Source: Mesorhabditis belari
Lineage: Eukaryota > Nematoda > Chromadorea > Rhabditida > Rhabditidae
DNA: 64,000 nt
Reading direction: 5' to 3'
Assembly (NCBI GenBank): GCA_958450365.1
Contig: CAUEEP010000935.1
Location: forward strand, 2,058,001 to 2,122,000
Of this stretch, positions 10,433 through 23,100 are shown piece after piece (positions within the stretch are counted from its first letter, which is position 1; each line of letters opens with the position of its first letter). The translations under genes and the position numbers were made by a program. The notes below the pieces were generated by a model. It saw nothing but the letters and a program-made list of their open reading frames with translations. It ran no database searches and was not told the origin of the DNA.

Positions 10433-12251
10433 ATGGCTGAGAGGATTCCTGCCGAAGATAGTATTAATAGGTGAAATTTTATTTGTTTGCTGTAGTTAGC
10501 TTGGCCTGGTGGATGAGCCACAAACGCGTTCTCTGACGATAAATTGCGTTTAAAAGCTTAATCGACTCAGAAAAATGTGGAGAATCCGAATATCGACATG
10601 ACTTTAAAATCCGTCTTGTAGATTTTTCGGAAAAAAGTCTTATCAAAAGTCTTCAGTTTTATCAAAAAGATAGAGCACCTCAAAGTTTTGTCTCTATAGT
10701 AAAATGACTCACTTTTTTCTATTCTGAAAAATCTACAAAACGGATTTTAAAATCATGCCGATATTCGGATTCTCCACATTTTTCTGAGTCAATTAAGCTT
10801 TTAAACGCAATTTATCGTCAGAGAACGTGGTTTTTACCTTATTTCGCGCGGATGTGTGAGCAAAAAATGCCTGGACAAAATAATCGATACATCCCCACCA
10901 AATAGATTGTAAATCGATTCTATATTTTATACCCAATCAATCCGATACAGCCTTTTTTAGCAATCCAACCAACGATCAAGAAAACCCTCCTGAACCCACA
11001 CTTGGGCTTCCGCGAAACGATTCTTTGTCAGGTATTTAACTTTTCCTGATCGCTCTACTTTATTTATTTAGCTTCAATTCGTGCTGAACGCGGCTCGCCA
11101 ACCCCCGAAGTCTTCGAAGTTGATTCGCTTTCTCTGCCGGAAATTCCTGCTGAAGGTGAGATTACCACTTATTAAAACACAATGTGCCCTTTTAGATCCA
11201 GCACCATCAATCGCTTCAAGTTCTATTCAAGCGAACCAAGGAAGCATTTGCTCGACCAGTCAACTCACTGGCGCACATCCCGTGGATCCACAAGCTGATC
11301 AGGTAGTTTCCACTTGCTTGTAAATCTAGTATCTTTTTTTAGGCTAACCCTGCCCTATTGTCCCAATTGATCGAATTGGGATTTGACGATTGGACCTCAA
11401 AGCTTGCCCTTCAAAGAACGCGTAACGCTGGTGTCGAGGCAGCTGTGAATTGGATAATTGAAAGGTTTGAATTACACGTTGGCAATACCATTTCACTTTT
11501 AGGAGCAACGAGAGCGATTTTGAATCATCACCAAGCTCGGACGAAGAAGAGCCAATAGATCAAGAAATGGGAGGTTTGTTATTTGGGATTTCTTTTTAAG
11601 TTTTATTTTGTAGCTGCTCAATCCGGCGAAGGAGCTCCGGCTGGCTTTGATGCTGCTAGTTTGATGAAATCGTTGGCTAAAGGTTTTTTTACTTAATTAA
11701 CTCGTAATATTTCTTTTAGGTGCTCGCACTCATAAGATGGTTTTTGTCGCTAATATGGGTCTCAAGATGGGCACAGGAAAATTGGCTGCTCAGGTAAATT
11801 TTAGATTTTAGATTCTTATGATTATTCACTTGCAATTTTAGGTCGGTCATGCTTGTTTAGGCCTTTACCAAAAAGCCGTTGCGAGCGAAGAAGGAAGACA
11901 TGGAGTGAATAGTTGGGAAAGAATGGGAGCTGTAGGTGTTTTGTGTTATTCTTCTTATTTTAAGCTTTCAGGTTAAAATTGTTGTCAAAGGAGAAAGCAC
12001 AGAGCAACTGATGAATTTGTTCAAACAGGCTAAAGAAGCGGTATGTTTATTGAAGAGCTGAAATTATAGAATACAAAAGCAATCACGCGTTTAGCGTTTT
12101 GATCAATACAAACTATTTTCAGGGTTGTGTCGCTTATCTCGTGCAAGATGCTGGTTACACGCAAATCCCAGCCGGATCTCGCACCATTCTTGGCGTTTTT
12201 GGACCTGTTGAGGCTGTCGATTCAGTAACCGGCTCTCTTAAACTTCTTTAA
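10433..12251 (+). CDS. pth-2: Peptidyl-tRNA hydrolase 2 (PTH2/Bit1) with amino-terminal UBA domain
   Basis: PTH2 enzymes release peptides from prematurely dissociated peptidyl-tRNA. Eleven exons join in phase to 307 codons: 10433-10470, 10961-11031, 11072-11155, 11196-11302, 11343-11464, 11503-11573, 11614-11682, 11720-11793, 11842-11931, 11972-12040 and 12123-12251. Residues 1-100 are Pro/Ser-rich and disordered-looking. Residues about 101-140 form a UBA domain (LIELGFDDWTSKLALQRTRN, then AAVNWIIER). An acidic linker (SSDEEEPIDQEM) follows. The PTH2 catalytic domain runs from about residue 190 to the end, with KMVFVANMGLKMGTGKLAAQ, the QVGHA block, VAYLVQDAGYTQIPAGSRT and GVFGPVEAVDSVTG, all characteristic. 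Exon 1 sits 8 bp after the COX16 stop. Intron 1 is 490 bp, far longer than the others (about 40 bp), because it holds a foldback element. The UBA fusion is known from other nematode PTH2 proteins and suggests a link to ubiquitin pathways. Confidence 0.93.
10527..10827. mobile_element. 301-bp foldback MITE in intron 1 of the PTH2 gene
   Basis: The outer roughly 105 bp at each end (10527-10631 and 10723-10827) are almost perfect inverted copies, starting CGTTCTCTGACG and ending in its complement, with about 90 bp between. It has no coding capacity. It lies wholly within intron 1, between donor 10471 and acceptor 10960, so splicing should remove it. The family was not identified. Confidence 0.85.
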
Positions 12252-12454
12252 TTTTCTCAATAAAATTTCTTTTGATGTAAGCTTTCTATCTTGGGTAGGC
12301 TAAATTTGCTTTGTTGTTTTGTTGTTTTCAAGAATTTTGTCTGATTTAGTTGCGTTTGTAGGCAATAAACAGTTAAATGTTTATGGTAAATGTATTTCGA
12401 TTTGAAATTAGGCATGGAAGGGAAAGTTTATGATTGAGTTACTACGTAGATCCC

Positions 12455-12727
12455 ATGAATAAGTCCTGGAATATAGAAGAGACAACAGAGAATGAAGTTG
12501 AGACAAGCCTTCGAACCCTCGCCGGTCACAAGGGCCACCGCGACTGGCTGAAAGAATTGGTCAAAGTAAATTTGATTTGTCTTACAAGCCTGCTAGTGCT
12601 CATTGGCTAGTTAGGCTATATCACTTGTTTGATTGAGCGATCACTCACCGGGCTCAAAATCAACCACAAGATTTCCCAGCCGGTGCTTCGAGCCATCGAA
12701 TCAGCCTCACTCTTCGAAGATTACTGA
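12455..12727 (+). CDS. Small hypothetical protein (about 75 aa), two exons
   Basis: Not recognised. Exon 12455-12565 starts MNKSWNIEETTENEV and joins exon 12611-12727 across a 45-bp intron (GTAAAT to GGCTAG), the same intron size as in the PTH2 gene just upstream. Together they give 75 residues ending ASLFEDY before TGA. A segment, LRTLAGHKGHRDWLKEL, looks compact and helical. It begins about 200 bp after the PTH2 stop on the same strand, so it could be the last gene of the operon. Support is limited to a clean splice join and position. It might instead be a remnant of a mobile element. Confidence 0.4.
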
Positions 12728-14189
12728 AATTTCTTGGCATTCGGATAACGTTTCGATATTAAGTAAAAGAGAGATTGAATTTGGTGAAACTACAGTCTAG
12801 TTTAATATAAAAGACACAAAATTATAGCGCTAACGCTTGTAAAAAGACAAGGTTTTGAAGTTGGCTCAAAGTTGAAGGCAATCGAAATGCAAACGTTTCT
12901 TTGAAAATGGTCGACTTTATTCGGGGAAAATTTTTCCGTTTTTTCGTTTCTTCTTGTTTGTTTCCGGGAAACCGAAGAGGAAGAGGCGGTTTTTGAGAAA
13001 TTTTTTTCAACTGTTCTGAATTTTTGAGTGAAAAAAGGGGAAGAAAAAGATAGTGATGATCTTTTACCCAACACTTGGAAAATTTCCATTGTGTGATGAT
13101 GTGAACTGCCAAGGGCAACCTTTATTCTTCTTCTTCTTCTTGGGTTCGTCGACCTGTTTCGTTTTGTTCGAGCTTTTTTTCGGAGTGAAGATCAGAATAG
13201 ATTTGAATGGACTGGGAAAACCTTTGAAAGCTTTTTTCTTGGGCATGCTAGAATTGACGAGTTGAGTCACCAAAAAGCTGCACTCTAATAAGACACCCGA
13301 AATACCGTACCCTAAACAATGTCGCGTATAAAAGAACGCCTCATTTCTCATTTGGAGAAATGTTTCTCTCATTTGTCTCGCGCAAATTGGTTTCTTTTGT
13401 TCGAGATAGTTTCACAAATTTCATTAAAGTGATTCCTGTCTCTGGATCAACACATTGTTTCTTTGAGCTTCGTTGAAACATTTTTTACACGCTTTGCCCC
13501 ACGTGTATTGAATAAACTTGGTTTTGTTATTCACTCAAGCAAAAGCGCACAGGTCTAGCCACGTCTAGTTTTAGCCAGGTCCTTCAAAAGCGTCCGGTTT
13601 TGTTCTTCATTCAAGCATCTAGTGAATTTAAGGGAAAGCACACTAGTAATTCGTAATACAAAGCAAATTAGCTTTGATAATTGTTAAATGGAGCTTTTGT
13701 TATCGATAGATGATTGATCAAGTATAAAAAAATGCTTTAAATTTTTATCGTCTTTGCAGATTTGTCTTGGGATTTTTTGTTAGAAGATCAGCTGATTTCT
13801 TGTGATTCAAAGTGAAATTGTGATTTCATTGTGCTATTGAAAGCTTTCTTTTATTACCAGTATTGCTTATTGGCAAAAGCCCGATGGCGTAACAACAAAA
13901 TTTACAAACAAAGTAACAGAAATGATAACAAGAAAAACAAAACAAGGATTTGGTAACATTTCAACACTTTTAGAATAAGAGTTTCAATTTTGATGACTAC
14001 TTGGGAGAATTCTATCTTTAGTGTCGCATTTAGCGTAATCTTGTCCATTCTTTATCAAAACTATTCATTTTTGACTCTAATTCTGTGAGAAAAAACAAAA
14101 GATATGAAAAGTGAATAGATTCGATAAAAATTAGATACAAGATTACGGTAGAATGGGGACACGGTTTAGGGAAGTGGAAAGATGAAATT
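12728..14189. other. Spacer between convergent genes, no confident gene
   Basis: This lies between the plus-strand series and the 3' end of the SID-1-like gene. On the minus strand 13064-13372 is open for 102 codons with a Lys-rich tract (GPKKKKKNK-like) opposite a TTC repeat at 13122-13142. I see no homology and treat it as chance. Three GTTTCA/TGAAAC cores are present (about 13408, 13474 and 13981). Confidence 0.4.
14052..14170 (-). repeat. Interspersed repeat, copy 1 of 3
   Basis: The reverse complement matches copies at about 19148-19245 and 29203-29345. Shared landmarks are CCTAAAC(C/T)GTGTC, CTTTCTACCGTAATCT, TTTTATCGAATC and TCGATATCCTTTGT. It ends about 20 bp from the SID-1-like stop codon, so it probably forms part of that gene's 3' region. 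Confidence 0.7.
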
Positions 14190-17100
14190 CTAGAAGACGT
14201 GTAATCGTTCTCTTGGAATCGCCGATGTTGAATCGTCGATTGTTGAGATCGAAATAAGTGAGAAAACGGAGGCCAAGGCGGATAGGAAATGCCAGAGATC
14301 GTGATAATCGAAGAAATCCAGCATAATGCATTGAGAGTTCAGTTCACGAGATTTCGCCGGGGAGAGCTGAAAGTGTGCTGTCCAATTACAGGATTTTGAT
14401 TGTTTTTTTCAAAAAATTGATTAATGCATAACTGTCCTTTACACGTTTGAACTCCTATACTTTACTATACTTCCTAAAACTTGGTTTGTTTAAAGTCAAA
14501 GAGCTTAAAAATGTTTTTGTACGCGGAACGCCATGTTTCAAAACAAGCACTTTATTGTGTAACCGTCTCCAGTTAGTCGTTCTTTACTTTTTCCTTCAAA
14601 AACTTCAGGTTAACAAAAGATAGACCAATAGTAAGCTATCTACTATATAGAAAAGAGCAGTGTCTGTCCCCGTCCGTTTGTACGAGCTTTTTCTTAGCCA
14701 TTTTTAGACCAAAAAAGCTGTAATTTTTTTTAAAGACTTAAAATATCATATAGTTGTGCCATTTAAAATAAGAAATTAAAAAAAAACAAAATTTACTGGC
14801 ATTACGGTGGGTCGAACCCGGATCGTGTGGACCGTAGACAAGCGCGCTCCCCACGGCACCACGGCGACAAAAATACGGCCAGAAAAACCCGTGATTAGGC
14901 GAGTTTTTCAGCTGGTAAAGTCGATAATTGATGCATGCAGTTTTGGAAAATCTCTGGGAATTCTGGCACTTTTGTGGTCTATCGGAGGAATCAGCATGTT
15001 TCATCGTCAACCTTTTGGCATCTAACGTCTCAAGGTTAATCTTTCCATTTGAATTTCCCCATTTAAATGCTATCTACTCAGAAAATGACCCTTTTTCGTT
15101 GAAATCCACTTTCGGGCTAACTTTCTAGCTTTTAGATACAACTTTTACTGAAATACAGAAGATTTAGAACTGTTGTCGACTCACTTTTAGCTGAGATTAA
15201 GAAAAACTTTGTCGGTGTTGGCTTTAAAAAGTCAAAAACTTCAAGAAAAACTGATTCTGAAGACTTTTGAAATATTTTGAGCAAAATTTCCCAACCGTCC
15301 AATCGGATTCCTCTCTCGTGAAGGCGAAAAGCGCGAATGTCCAGCAAATCACGGCCATTAACAGAGAGATTTTCGTGATTTTCGAGAGTTTCTCCTTAGA
15401 GTGACGCTGAAATTTCAAGAGTTTCCCTCCTTTTTTTGAAAACTTTAACTTTATTGAAAACTTTACTTTACTTTTAACTTTTAACTTTATTTCTCTTTAA
15501 AAACCTTATTGAGCAGATAGTATCCCAAATAGAAAAACAAGTTCAGGACGACGAAAAAGACGACCAATTTGTTCGCGTGGAGATAAGTGTGAAAGAAGAA
15601 GTAGATCACTGGAAATTGGGGGATTGTTTGAACGAAAAGCTGAGCTAGCTTTGAAAAACTTATACTTGAGTGGATTTCAGTTTGTTTACTGAAAATTTTT
15701 GACTGTTAAAATGCTTTTAACTATTTTTACCGGCCAACAAAACGTTGATCGAAGCGACGAACAGGAGAATTCTCCCTTGGTAATTGATAGTGAGACGACG
15801 GAAGAAATCCGGACGTATCGGTCCTGAAAAATTTCATTTTTTAAAATTTAATAGTTAAAATATGAAATTTTAAGTTTAGATTTCAGAGAACATTTTTAGA
15901 GTTCACAACAGAATAATAAAACCTGTTTTTCGCTTGAGTTCACCAAAATTTGAAACGCATATGCTTGTAGGGATTGTAAGGCCTTTCAATTTTGAAAGTC
16001 AATCTAGAAAATTCATCCGGCTCATCCGGTTCATCCAGAAGCAAGCTTTTCAACATTTCGCAATAAGTTTAAGAATCTAATTCCTTGATTTACTTTCCAA
16101 AAAGTGTTTCCCCGTATACACTTTGAAGAGGCCAAAGAGGAGGGAAATGACGAGAACGATCGCTTGGAATGGCCATGTCCATTGGTGTTCGGCGAGTTGC
16201 TGCAAATTGAATTTAATAACTTGGAGATATCCTGCCTTTGGTCCTTTGATATTTTAGTTCAATTTATTGTAATAAGATAGGTACAGGATCCTTAAATCAT
16301 TCCCGAAATTCCCTCACCGAGACACAAAAGTCGACGAAGAGAGCGATGGCGACAAAGAGATGAGCTTTCGTGTTTGATGGAGTCCCGTGTCTCGATCCAT
16401 ATAATTTCACCCATCCCAACACGCAAACGATCACGATGAATGGAGTATCTGATATAAAGTTGTATAAAAGATGTCATTAGTTTTTTAAAGAAGATTAAAG
16501 TTATAACTTTAACCTCTCTAACTAGGAATTTATTCAGTAATTTGAAGCTGAATTCTTTGAAACATACAAAATACAAGAGTTGGAAACAAAAAAACCATTT
16601 TTTTTTGTTCAAATAAATGCTACTACCTTGATTTATTTTTACTCACCAAATTTATACGTGCTCTTTGATGGACACAAATGATAGACCCCACTCGCGATCG
16701 CCTCACAAATCAACGCCAAACCCATCGACCATTCCAGGTGGACATTTTGGAAAACGCCCATTGGTGACTAGAATAAATGGAAATGAGTGGGAATATTGTT
16801 GGGTTTAAGGTTATTCCAAAACCATTTTCCTAGCCCTAGTCCAGGTACAGAACTGTTTCAGAAAAGTATCTGATTGTGAGTTTTGTGCCCAGAGCTAAGG
16901 CCTGGATCTAAGTTGAAGGTCCAGAACAGGACGTGTAAAGCTAAAGTCCAACTAGAAGCGAGGAGTGAAATCTTGGCCTAGCTGCTGACTTGGCTTACTG
17001 CAGGCCTGCCAACAAAAAGCAGCCGCCAGAAGCCAACCTGGATCTGATTTCCCTGGTTTAAGGCCTGGGACCCTGGAAGATCCTTGGTCGTTTCAGAATT

Positions 17101-20100
17101 TACCTGGGAATCCTGTCCTTGTCGCCATTTTGAGTGGATCTTGACGAATGACAGGTAGAAGAAGCCGGCGAATGCTGAAAATAGCAGCTCATATCTAGGA
17201 TTTTATAAAATTTTCCCTTTTGTCCCTAAGCTTCAATGCTTCAAAATATTTATCTATTCACAAAGGAATGTCAACCGAGTGTGGTGGCCAAATGACAAGT
17301 CCCATGGGTCATTCGACGCAGAATTCTATGCTGGTTCGGAATTCGTTTTCCATTTCTGCTCTGGAGCACTCTTTCAAAATTTATAAGCGTGTTTTGTATG
17401 GGATTTCAAAAATCATCCCTAATCGCATAAAATTTCATTTAGCTTACTTACTTTTTCATTTCTGAATTCTAAATTTCTAAATTTTAAATCAGTTCAATCT
17501 AAACTCAATTTTCAGTTCAATGTTTCTTTTCTAACCAATTCTGCTTATACTCACCGTAAGGTGCATTCGAAATGACATGATTGAAGCTCTCGATATTCCC
17601 CCATTTCTTTGCGCACCCGAAATTGTGAAAGCAGTGATCAAGAGAGGGGGTTGGTTGCTGAAAAATGGGCAATTATCTAGATTGACTGGATTGATGAGGC
17701 GATATAGCTGTTTTGGTGATTTTGTAGAGAATAATCCTGATCAAATTGCTTTTTTTTGGTCTGTTTTAAGCTTTAATCATTCAACTTCTTCTTTACATAA
17801 ATTCTCCTGTACCTGAAAGTACGAGATAGCTATTTGGACGATGATCGGCATCAAAAAGAAAGCGAATTGGAAATTCTCGAGTGGGATTCGATTCGATGAT
17901 CGGTTACCGTCCTGAATTTGGTTTTAATTTTAAAGATTTTAATTTCATTCATTTTCTCGGAAGTAAAGCGTAGCCGATTTGTTTGAAAGTTTTTGGTATA
18001 AAAGGTATAAATTGCTTGTTAAAATCTCAAATCTTTCTAATTCAAAGAACGAAACGGTGAGTTTCAAAGTGATCGGCTAGGGAAAGGAGTAAATATTGTT
18101 AATACCTTGTTGTTTAGAAGATTTTAGGTAAAAAAAGATTGTTTAAATCTTTTAACCGACAAGGCATTAACAATATTTACTCCTTTCCCTAGCCGATCAC
18201 TTTGAAACTCACCGTTCGATTCGTGGAATTTGAAAGTGAAAGAAATTTGAATGATTTGAGATTTTATTAAGCAACTTATACCTTTTGTACCTAAAATCTC
18301 GTTGTTTAGTACCGAAGCTGATGTTGAACTTTATCCTAAATTTCTTGAATCTTTGAAGTTGATCCGCATCTTGATACAAAATTAATATATATAAATGTAC
18401 TTTGTGCTCTGATTATTTTGAAACACGCTTTTTTCTATCCATTTTTCAAACTTCTAATCATAAGTATCACTAGTAGAAGACTTAGAAGTTTTAAGAAATT
18501 TCGAATTTTAAAAATTACTTAAATAAACAGCTGAAAATATACAGCTCAAATATACAGCTGAATAAAGAAACAATTCTAAACCACTAAGGAATTGACGTTA
18601 CTCATTCGTTTTCTTAACGCCTCATTTTGAAACTCACTGTCTCATCACGAATGAGTGCATATTCTGGTTCCTCGTTGAGCCCAATTTGATCTGCTGAATT
18701 GAGTTCTAAAAAATGAATTTGAACCAATGACAAGTTGGTGAATGAAAAAGAAAAAGCTTGTGTTTCAAGTTTGTCGAATCAAAGCCCATATTTGTCAAGT
18801 TAATAGCGTTACCATTCTTCCAGCATGGGTTTTCTGTACTTAGAAAAATTGATTTCTCAAAGATTTTCTCAATATTTTTAATATTTTTAATTAGTACCCA
18901 AAAGCTGAAGATTCGCATTGTCATCGTTGTTCCTTTGTATAATTCTCCATTCAATCAACGCGTCGTCTGCGTCGATCGATTCCATGGGGATCGCTTCTTC
19001 ACGGTTTATCTGGTTATCATGAATCAATGTTACTCTATTTGATTCATATCAAATCTGCCAATTTCTAGCAAGAATTGAATCTGATTTCGTAAACAATTCA
19101 AAAGCAAATATTTGAAAAAAGAAGCAGACGGTGGCTTTCTAATTGATTTCCCTAAACCGTGTCCCCTTTCTACCGTAATCTTGTCAGATTTTTATCGAAT
19201 CTATCCACTTTTTGTATCTTTCGATATCCTTTGTAAAGCCAGAATTGAAACAAGATTAAACTGAAATTTCTCACCATTTCTTGTGGTTCCCTCGTTTTCG
19301 TCAAATAGCGCACGAGCTGTTGCCTGAAAAAAACGATTATTTTCAAAATAAACGAATTTTGGAATTTTTAAACGAATTAGCCTTTGCTCTACATGATTTT
19401 CAAATCTTATAGGCCTATCAAGATATTTTTAGAGTAATTATATTAGCTTTCAGTACTATAAATGAAATTTTTTTCGGCTTTATTTAAGTTTTATTGTCAT
19501 CATTGCTCTACAGGTTTCTTGGTTAGGGCCAAAAATTGAAACTTGTAGAATTTTTCAAGTAAAATCCATTGATAAATTTGTGAAATAGCACTTTCTGAGC
19601 AATTTTAAACGCACCCAGCCACCGGTAAAATCGGCAGAATCATCAGAAAAATTGAGAAGCCGAAAAGTGCGGCGATCGGTCGAGAAAACGGTGTTTCGTC
19701 GATCAACTGATACGAGATTTCGATCTTTTTCGAGCGTTTTTTCGGGCTATCTCAAATGAAACGTAGAACAATTGTAAAAAAATAAATAGGTATTATGGCT
19801 GAATATTTCAAATTTATTGTACAGCGTTATGCCGACGGAAATATGCGCCCCGGATTACCTTTCCTGATGAAGTCTTGAAGTAATTTTCTTTGAAACTCGA
19901 TTTTTTCTCAACGATTTTCCTCGAGTTTTCTTTCAAAAAGCTTTGGATTTCTGTTTTTTTTGAATTTCAAAACCCAGCTCTATTATGTGGCAAAGAAACA
20001 AGTTTTATTGAATTTTATATAATTGGGAAAGAGTTTACATATTACAATCGCAATTACAATTTACAATTTACAATTGCATATTACAACTGTAAACTTCATT

Positions 20101-23100
20101 GTAACCTTTTTTGAAGCAATTTTTTAGAAACATTTAAGCTAGTTATTTTTCTAATAGAATTTTAAAAGATAAATTTTGGGTAGCCTTTAAAACCGACCCC
20201 ATTTTGTGGCACAATGCTCATCGTTTTCATCAACCAGATATCGAAGGATCAACGGCTCGTCGTTTTTCGGCTGAATTTCGTGAATTTTGGTGAATATTGA
20301 TTTGCAGAAGTTGGCGGAGAATTGCATTTGCTATTGTGTTTTTTGAAGAAATTTGGAGAAAGAGATTCAACAACGCGTCAACAACAGCTTCCAGCATTAC
20401 TTCTTTATCATCAATATTGAAACTTGCTAGGGAACTGTTTCAACTTATTACCGATTTACGAAACCGGATTTAGCTACAAAAAACGCCCGTCGAATTCTAA
20501 GAAACATATATTTTTGATTTTTTCCCAGTAGAGGCTAGTTCTTGAGAAAGTTTCGGCTAATTTTGGCAAACGCGTCTATAAGGGGTCTATAAGGGGGAAG
20601 GGAGAAAGAGCCACGGTAGCTTAGGGGATTTTCCGCTACAAACCATGCCATTTTTCCTCGCGAGTTCAATTCCGCTCCCAGTGAAACTTTTGAAAAAGAT
20701 TTTTGAGGTTCCCAAAGTGTCTTAACTTACATCTAATAGCTAAAAAACGTCTAAACTAGCTTTTGAAGGGGATATTTGTTCAACATATGTATTCATTTTT
20801 CATTTGAAAGCGTGTTCTCATTGACTTAATTTACAGGACAAGAGTTAATTTAAAGCTGCTCTTTGTTTTGTTTGCTTTGGTTTTTAAATGTTAGATGTTT
20901 TGAATGCTTTAAATGTTATTTACATGACAAACTAAATTAAACCAATTGCTATTTTCATTGAAGTTGATTGTTTGAACCTTCGAAAAAATCACCTTGTAAT
21001 CCAATGAGAATTTCTTAGTAAACGATCCGATTTGTTGATCGTGTTTCGCCAGCAAAGAGTTGTGCATTAAAGCAGTCTGAAACAATCTCATTTTTAGAGC
21101 GGATTGTAACTGGTAGAGAGATATTATTGCTATGTAAAGTCGTCGTAAAACAGCTTACAAGTAGCATTGAAGATTTTGAGGTAAAGTTTAATTTGATTGG
21201 TTTGCAACAAGCTTTTAAGATTGCTAATATAATCGACTAAAAAAGTGAGATTAGTTTTAAAAAAAGCTTGAAAACCTTTGATTATCTTTAAACCTATCAA
21301 AATCTAGCTTATCTTTCACTGTTTTTTCAAATGGACAATTTTTGAGTCATATTTTGGAGGCCATAAACGGCCATTTTGAACGTAAAAACATAAGCCTTAA
21401 GAAATCAATTCGCCCGGATATAAAGCATAGCTGAATTCTTTGAAATTCGATTTTTTTTGCTTTTTACTATTCAATACCCAGCTTTATTTCAAATAGGCAA
21501 AGAATTAACGATATTTACTTCTTTTTCTAATTGAATGCTTTAAAATGTCTCAGTTCTTAAAAATTCATCAAAAATTGTTTAAAACTGTAAAAAAACTGAA
21601 GTTTTTCTAATTTATAGTGAATAAAAGCTCAAATGGAAAAAAGCTTAACAATGTTTACTCTTTTTTTCAGAACTTTACTTTTTTATATCGGTTCACTTTG
21701 AAATTCGCTGTATTATTGTGAATATGATGACTCTAGCAATGAATTTGGAAGAAAAATGGAAAATGGAAAAGATAGATGTGAAATGGGTTTAAAAATTGTA
21801 ACTAGGTAGCTAAGTTGACAAAATTTCTGGCAAAAACCTAGCCTTGATCGTGTCGGGTTGGGAAAATTGACTGCACTCACCGACTCCTCGAGAAGCATGA
21901 CTCTCATGCAAACTTCATCACTCGAATTGACGAGGATTCGGATAAGAGAGGTTGGCTCTGAAAAAATAAACGATTTTAATTTTAATCGATTTAATTTAAA
22001 GTCTGATTTTCTATTTTCTAGCTAGAGTGCAGCTTTATTCTTGATCGGATTCGAAACTTAAAGATGTAGACTTGAAAAAAACTCGTTTTAACTCCAAAAA
22101 TCGGATCTTTCCGGTGAGGTTCTCATCTCAACCGATCTCAACCGGTTCTTTTATTCAATGTTTGGCAGGTAACCGTGTTCTTATGCTTTTCTATGCTTTT
22201 TATTCTAGGGGAGTTGATGATTTTATTAAATTTCAAGTAGCGTCCCTACCCTACGATGAGTTGAGTCGAAAAGAAAGGAAGCTTATTCTTAGTTCTGAAA
22301 AATGACTTTACCATTGGAATACAATATTTACTCAAGCAATAAAATTTTTGTTGGCTTTTGGGCTAATTTATATTCGGTTAATGATAATAAACTATCATTA
22401 ACCGAATATAAGTTGGTCTTTCCAATTTCTTCACTTCTTTAATTGTTTGATGATCAATCAGCAAAAGTTACAATAGAAAGTAGGAAAGGTCGGCTGAATC
22501 TCTTAGTTTCCTTTGAGAATCCCCAATCCCCTTGTACTTTTCCCCCCAAGAATCGTTACTAAAACATTTTCTAAGCATCAGAACCCTTGTGCACTATGTT
22601 TACGAGTTAAAATTAAAAGTTTGCTTTGAAAGATGAGAAAGAAAGTTGAAATGAAAAGCAAAAACAGTCTTTTTTGAATACCTTGCATTCCAGTGAAGAT
22701 TTACAGTATTTTTTTCTTCAAAGATTCTGTATTTTCTATACTAAAGTTTATGGTAGCGCTAGCTTTTCTGGTTCCCCTCAAGATGACAGCGTCACTAACA
22801 TAAAATTTTTTCACTTTACCTTAGATTCTTTGAAACAAACTTTTCTCAACGACAACAACTCGATGTTCCATGTAATTCGACGGAGTGAGAGCTTTGAATG
22901 ACCATTGTAGGCTGAGTGGGGACTTGTTGGAGAGTCTAGAAATTGGGAAATGAGTGAGAAGATTGAAAATGGGAAAAGCGGTCAAATTGACCCAAGCTAG
23001 GCCTTGGTAACGAGGAAACTCACAACGAAATTTTTCGTTCTTCGTTCTTCACAACGAAATTTTTGAAAACTTGCAAAAGCCCATTGATAAAATATTCAAT

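Noticed and set aside
13064..13372. 102-codon minus-strand frame with a Lys tract
   Set aside because: The Lys run comes from a TTC repeat; there is no recognisable domain and no supporting exon chain.
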